The notes under the pieces: model-generated
Databases searched by the model: none
What the model saw: only the letters and a program-made list of their open reading frames with translations
What the model was told of the DNA's origin: nothing
Position numbers and translations under genes: made by a program
NCBI GenBank assembly: GCA_023426365.1
Contig: JAFAAW010000072.1
Span: 1-36,348 of the forward strand
DNA length: 36,348 nt
Source of the DNA: Pseudomonadota bacterium
GTDB lineage: Bacteria > Pseudomonadota > Alphaproteobacteria > Rhodospirillales > Magnetospirillaceae
Direction of reading: 5' to 3'
Shown here: positions 32,398 to 36,348 of the stretch, in pieces
Layout: every line of letters begins with the position of its first letter
Position numbering within the stretch: the stretch's first letter is position 1

Positions 32398-33870
32398 TCA
32401 GCCGTCCCGGATGCCCTGAAGCGCGCCGGCCAGCTTCTTGACCGCCGTTTCCAGTTCCGCCGGGTCGTAGGCGGCAAAGCCCATCAGGAAGCCGGCCCGG
32501 CCATTGCCCGAGGCATGCAGCCCCGACAGGCCCAAAAGCTCGACGCCGACCCGCCGCGCGGCGTCGATGGCGGCCCGTTCGGGGATGCCAGCCTTCAGCG
32601 CGCAGGACAGTTGCAGCCCGCCGACAGGCACGCGCGGTTCGACGAAGGCGGCCAGATGCGTGCGCACCAACCCCGCCAGCAATTCCAGCCGCTGGGCATA
32701 GACGGCGCGCATGGCGCGGACTTGGGCGCCGAAATGCCCGCCTTCCATGAAGCGGGCCAGCGTCAGTTGGGTGATCGACGCGGTATGGCCGTCCAGCAGG
32801 GTGCGCGCCACCGTCATCGGCTTGACCAGCGGCGGCGGCAGCACGACGTAGCCGATGCGCAGGCTGGGGAACAGAGACTTGGTGAAGGTGCCGATATAGA
32901 TGGTGCGGTCGTGCTGGTCGAGACCCTGCACACAGGCGGTCGGCTTGCCGGCGTAATGGAATTCGCTGTCGTAATCGTCCTCGATGATCCACGCCTGGTG
33001 CTGCGCTGCCCATTCGATCAGGCCCAGGCGGCGGTCCAGCGTCAGCGTCGCTCCGGTGGGAAACTGGTGGGATGGCGTCAGGAAAACCGCCTTGGCCGGG
33101 TGCGGGTCCTCGCGAAGCTGCTCGACCACCAGCCCCTGGCCGTCCACGCGGATGGGCACGCAGTCCAGCCCCGCGGCGTCGAACGCCTTGCGCGCGCCGT
33201 AATAGGCGGGGTCCTCGATGTAGATGCGGTCGCCGGGATCAAGCAACAGGTTGGCGCATAGCGTCATCGCCTGTTGCGAGCTGGTCAGCACCACCACGCG
33301 GTCGGCGGTGGCGCGCCCGCCGCGCTCCAGGTTCACATAATCGGCGATGGCGCGGCGCAGCGGCTCCGCCCCTTGCGGGTCGCCATGCACCAGGGCGCGG
33401 GTGCCCACCTCCTTGAGCACCTGGCGTTCCAGCCGTTCCCATAATTGCAGGGGAAAGGTGCGGGTCTCCGGCACGCCGGGGGCAAAGGGGCGGGGGGCAA
33501 GATGTTCGCGCACGCCGCCGCCGCGGAACATGGCGGCCCCCCTTTGGCTCAGGTTGGGGGCCTGGTTGCGCAGCAGCGCGTCGCGGCGCGACAGCCGGGG
33601 GCTGGAAAAGAACTCGTTCATCTCCGCCACATAGCTGCCGCTGCCGACGCGGCGGTCGATGAAGCCCTCGGCGTGAAGCTGGGCGTAGGCCGCCTCGACG
33701 GTGTCGCGCGACACCCCCAGGGATTGTGCCAACGCGCGCGAGGCCGGCAGCGGCCGGCCCGGCCCCAGCGCGCCGTCCAGGATCAGTTGCCGGATCGCGC
33801 GCTGAATGCGTGCGTGAAGCGGCAGGCCAGCATGTGCCGGGTGGGCCAGCGCCGCCTTTACCGAGTCCAT
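32398..33870 (-). CDS. MocR-type regulator (GntR winged helix fused to aminotransferase domain)
   Basis: A 490-aa fusion. The GntR-type DNA-binding part (PLHARIQRAIRQLILDGAL, LPASRALAQSLGVSRDTVEA, LHAEGFIDRRVGSGSYV) covers about residues 18-84. The fold-type I aminotransferase domain follows, with the PLP Lys in GTFTKSLFPSLRIG near residue 325, DDYDSEFHY and SSQQAMTL. Such proteins (PdxR, TauR, GabR) sense PLP adducts of amino compounds and activate or repress neighbouring genes. It is divergent from the BenE-type gene and upstream of glyA on the same strand; either could be its target. The ATG at 33870 is chosen; a TTG at 33888 is also in frame, and neither has a clear ribosome binding site. 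Confidence 0.93.
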   Translation of the reverse strand: MDSVKAALAHPAHAGLPLHARIQRAIRQLILDGALGPGRPLPASRALAQSLGVSRDTVEAAYAQLHAEGFIDRRVGSGSYVAEMNEFFSSPRLSRRDALLRNQAPNLSQRGAAMFRGGGVREHLAPRPFAPGVPETRTFPLQLWERLERQVLKEVGTRALVHGDPQGAEPLRRAIADYVNLERGGRATADRVVVLTSSQQAMTLCANLLLDPGDRIYIEDPAYYGARKAFDAAGLDCVPIRVDGQGLVVEQLREDPHPAKAVFLTPSHQFPTGATLTLDRRLGLIEWAAQHQAWIIEDDYDSEFHYAGKPTACVQGLDQHDRTIYIGTFTKSLFPSLRIGYVVLPPPLVKPMTVARTLLDGHTASITQLTLARFMEGGHFGAQVRAMRAVYAQRLELLAGLVRTHLAAFVEPRVPVGGLQLSCALKAGIPERAAIDAARRVGVELLGLSGLHASGNGRAGFLMGFAAYDPAELETAVKKLAGALQGIRDG

Positions 33871-33890
33871 CTGCGAGTGCTTGAACAATT

Positions 33891-33931
33891 GGTCTGTCCG
33901 ATTATCGGGGAATGGCGGGGAACATCAGACC
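33891..33931. promoter_or_regulatory. Symmetric elements in the MocR/BenE divergent spacer
   Basis: GGTCTG (33891-33896) and CAGACC (33926-33931) are inverted copies 29 bp apart, and an 11-bp palindrome CCGATTATCGG lies between them (33898-33908). On the minus strand that palindrome includes GATAAT, usable as a -10 for the MocR gene. MocR-type regulators commonly control a divergent gene from such spacers, so this may be the binding region. Confidence 0.4.
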
Positions 33932-33998
33932 GCTCTCGGGCTAGGAGTCAAGGCCGTGGGTGGCCAGCGCCACCGGCTTGCAAGGACCCGACAAGATC

Positions 33999-35234
33999 AT
34001 GCCGCACCCTTCCTCACCGCGCCGCTTGCGTCCCGGCGATCTGCTGCATCCGGTGGTTGCCGGGCTGATTTCCGTCATCGTGAATTACGGCGGAACCTTC
34101 ATTCTGGTGTTCCAGGCCGCCAAGGCGGCCGGTCTCAGCCCGGAGCTGACCGCCTCGTGGGTGTGGTCGGTCTCCGTCGGCGTGGGGCTGACCGGCATTT
34201 ACCTGAGCTGGCGCCACCGCGCGCCGGTCATCACCGCGTGGTCCACCCCGGCGGCCGCCTTTCTGGTCACGGCGCTGGGCACCACCCCGTATGCAGAGGC
34301 GGTCGGCGCCTATCTGCTCTCGGCCGCGGCCTTCGTCGTGCTTGGCCTGTCGGGCTGCTTCGAAAAGGTCATCCGGCTGATCCCGTCCGGCGTGGCGTCC
34401 GGCCTTCTGGCGGGCATTCTGCTGCAATTCGGCATCGACGCCTTTGGCGGCGCCACCCTTGATCCGCTGCTGGTCGGTCTTCTGGTGGCGGCCTATTTGA
34501 CGCTCAAGCGCGTCACCGCCCGCTATGCGGTCGTGGGCATCCTGGTGCTCGGCCTTGCGGTCATGCTGGCGCAGGCCCGGCTCGACCTGTCGGCACTGCG
34601 CCTGGAGCTGGCGGGTCCCATCCTCACCATGCCGGAATTCTCGCTGAATGCCGTGCTGAGCGTCGCGCTGCCGCTGTTCCTGATCACCCTGAGCGGTCAG
34701 TACATGCCGGGCATGCTGGTGTTGCGCAACGACGGCTTTCACACCAGCGCCGATCCGATCGTCACGGTGACCGGGCTGGGGTCGCTGCTGATGGCACCGT
34801 TCGGCTCGCACGCCTTCAACGTGGCGGCGATCACGGCGGCCATCTGCACCGGGCGCGAAGCGCACGAAGACCCGGCCAAGCGCTGGGTGGCGGGTATTGC
34901 CGCCGGCCTGTTCTACGTGCTGGTCGGCGTGTTCGGCGTCACCCTGGCCGCCGTCTTCCTGGCGCTGCCGGCGCCGTTCATCACCACGCTGGCCGGGCTG
35001 GCGCTCTTGGGGGCCATCGGCGGCAGCCTGGCCGGCGCCATGGCCGATGCCAACTCGCGCGAGGCGGCGCTGATCACCTTCCTCGCCTCCTCGGCCAAGA
35101 TCAGCCTGTTCGGCATCGGCGGCGCGTTCTGGGGACTGGTGATCGGCCTGGGCGCCTATGCGGTGCTGAACGGCCGCCTGCCGCGCCGTCGGTCCGCCGG
35201 CGTGTCGGCCCTGGGCAAGGAGGCGGCTGAATGA
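33999..35234 (+). CDS. BenE family membrane transporter (benzoate/H+ symporter-like)
   Basis: A 411-aa polytopic protein with about twelve hydrophobic segments (for example VVAGLISVIVNYGGTFILVF, AYLLSAAAFVVLGLSGCF). AWSTPAAAFLV, GSHAFNVAAITAAICTGREA and the NuC-superfamily fold pattern fit BenE. BenE proteins take up benzoate with protons, but no benzoate pathway genes lie here, so the substrate is open. Divergence from a MocR-type regulator hints at an amino compound or vitamin-B6-linked substrate (inference). The ATG at 33999 has AAGGA 12 nt upstream; a GTG at 33960 with AGGAG 12 nt upstream is an equal alternative. The argD-type gene follows 58 bp later. Confidence 0.88.
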   Translation: MPHPSSPRRLRPGDLLHPVVAGLISVIVNYGGTFILVFQAAKAAGLSPELTASWVWSVSVGVGLTGIYLSWRHRAPVITAWSTPAAAFLVTALGTTPYAEAVGAYLLSAAAFVVLGLSGCFEKVIRLIPSGVASGLLAGILLQFGIDAFGGATLDPLLVGLLVAAYLTLKRVTARYAVVGILVLGLAVMLAQARLDLSALRLELAGPILTMPEFSLNAVLSVALPLFLITLSGQYMPGMLVLRNDGFHTSADPIVTVTGLGSLLMAPFGSHAFNVAAITAAICTGREAHEDPAKRWVAGIAAGLFYVLVGVFGVTLAAVFLALPAPFITTLAGLALLGAIGGSLAGAMADANSREAALITFLASSAKISLFGIGGAFWGLVIGLGAYAVLNGRLPRRRSAGVSALGKEAAE

Positions 35235-35292
35235 CCACCCCGCACACCTCCGTCATTGCCCTCCAAAGTCAGGTCGTTCACGAGGCGGCGCA

Positions 35293-36348
35293 ATGACCGG
35301 CGCCCTGCTTCCCGTGTTCCAGCGGGCTGCCATGGTGTTCGACCATGGCGAGGGCGCGTGGCTGACCACCGATGATGGCGAGCGCTATCTGGATTTCGGC
35401 GCCGGCATCGCGGTCAATGCCCTGGGCTATTCCCATCCGCATCTGGTCGCCGCGCTGGAACGCCAGGGCCGCAAGCTGTGGCACCTGTCCAACGTCTACC
35501 GCGTCCCCGAGGGCGAGCGGCTGGCCGAACGCCTTGCCGCCGCCTGCTTTGCCGACATGGCCTTCTTTGCCAATTCGGGGGCGGAAGCCAATGAATGCGC
35601 CATCAAGATCGCGCGCCGCCACCACGCCGCCGCCGGCCGGCCCGAGCGCTGGCGCATCCTGACCTTCGCCGGCGCCTTCCATGGCCGCACGCTGGCGACC
35701 ATGGCGGCCGGCGGCAATGCCAAATACCTGGATGGCTTCGGCCCGGCGGTGCAGGGTTTCGACCAGTGTCCGCCCGGCAACATGGCCGCCGTGCGCGCCG
35801 GCGTCGGCCCCGAGACGGCGGCGATCATGCTGGAACCCATCCAGGGGGAAAGCGGCATCCGGCCGCTGGACCCGGATTTCCTGCGCCGGGTTCGGGATTT
35901 GTGTGACGACCTGGGCCTGCTGCTGATCTTCGACGAGATCCAGTGCGGCCTGGGACGGACCGGCCACCTGTTTGCCCACCAGGCGATGGGCGTGGCGCCC
36001 GACATCATGACCCTGGCCAAGGGCCTGGGCGGCGGGTTCCCCATCGGCGCCTGCCTGGCCACCCGCACGGCGGCGGCGGGAATGGCGCCGGGGGCGCACG
36101 GCTCCACCTTCGGCGGCAATCCGCTGGCCGTCGCGGTCGCAAACGCCGTACTGGATATCGTTCATGACGGCGCCTTTCTGGCCGAGGTGCGGCGCAAGGG
36201 GGATTTGGCGCGGGCGCTGATTCGCCATGCGGTCGAACCCCATGGGGCATTGGTGACCGAGGTGCGGGGGCGGGGTCTGATGCTGGGCATCAAGACCCTC
36301 TGCCCCTCGCAAACGCTGGTCGAGGCCCTTCGCCGCGACGCCAAGATC
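35293..36348 (+). CDS. argD: Acetylornithine aminotransferase-type class III aminotransferase (3' end outside window)
   Basis: 352 codons are present, in frame to the right edge, out of about 390 expected. Class III blocks: YLDFGAGIAVNALGYSHPHL, NSGAEANECAIKIARR, FHGRTLATMAA, EPIQGESGI, FDEIQCGLGRTG and the PLP Lys in LAKGLGGGFPIGA. The compact N-terminus and GIAVNALGYSHP are typical of ArgD, which makes N-acetylornithine in arginine synthesis. Related succinylornithine or diaminopimelate enzymes are less likely. GAGG lies 7 nt before the ATG at 35293. The next gene is outside the window; argF commonly follows argD in alphaproteobacteria. Confidence 0.9.
   Translation, partial: MTGALLPVFQRAAMVFDHGEGAWLTTDDGERYLDFGAGIAVNALGYSHPHLVAALERQGRKLWHLSNVYRVPEGERLAERLAAACFADMAFFANSGAEANECAIKIARRHHAAAGRPERWRILTFAGAFHGRTLATMAAGGNAKYLDGFGPAVQGFDQCPPGNMAAVRAGVGPETAAIMLEPIQGESGIRPLDPDFLRRVRDLCDDLGLLLIFDEIQCGLGRTGHLFAHQAMGVAPDIMTLAKGLGGGFPIGACLATRTAAAGMAPGAHGSTFGGNPLAVAVANAVLDIVHDGAFLAEVRRKGDLARALIRHAVEPHGALVTEVRGRGLMLGIKTLCPSQTLVEALRRDAKI

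Overview
The window is a GC-rich (roughly two thirds G+C by eye) chromosomal segment of an alphaproteobacterium, most likely a Rhodospirillales member of the Magnetospirillum/Phaeospirillum/Rhodospirillum type. This is inferred from a ferritin-like protein close to the Rhodospirillum rubrum encapsulated ferritin, the cheA-centred operon, palindromic repeats of a kind common in alphaproteobacteria, and uniform high-GC codon use. No rRNA, tRNA, insertion sequence, phage gene or CRISPR array was seen. The taxonomic call was not tested by any search.

Left part (1-9.6 kb). A partial membrane-anchored protein is followed by the ABC-F factor EttA, with a clear intrinsic terminator between them. Next comes an unrecognised minus-strand set: a 152-aa coiled-coil protein, a 453-aa polytopic membrane protein with its own promoter and an overlapping palindrome, and a 1201-aa protein with an HExxH...ExxxD zinc-peptidase signature. 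A 0.5-kb repeat-bearing spacer and a small two-helix membrane protein follow.

Middle left (9.6-13.5 kb). An EF-G-like translation GTPase with a non-canonical G3 motif is followed by an encapsulated-ferritin-family protein whose ribosome binding site lies inside a terminator-like hairpin, then a class V aminotransferase.

Signalling block (13.7-28.7 kb). A single-domain response regulator, a GGDEF-EAL protein and a convergent HD-GYP response regulator form a c-di-GMP group. They abut a complete chemotaxis operon: STAS, cheY, cheA, cheW, MCP, cheW, cheR, cheB. The CheA carries a duplicated motif resembling the c-di-GMP-binding MshEN domain. No cheZ is present, but a convergent gene encodes a soluble receptor-like protein with a CheZ-like DxxxQ motif and an acidic C-terminal tail. 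A NarL/FixJ-type regulator with its own terminator closes the block.

Right part (28.7-36.3 kb). Alphaproteobacterial palindromic repeats are followed by a degenerate receiver and a degenerate hemerythrin-like protein in one operon, with an 18-bp perfect palindrome upstream. A pyridoxal-phosphate (PLP) group follows: glyA-yggS with a shared terminator, and a MocR-type regulator divergent from a BenE-family transporter. The start of an argD-type aminotransferase runs off the right edge.

The strongest candidates for new biology are the CheA MshEN-like module beside c-di-GMP genes, the CheZ-like receptor-tip protein, the HExxH/membrane/coiled-coil set, and the ferritin gene gated by a hairpin. 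All functions are inferred from sequence alone.
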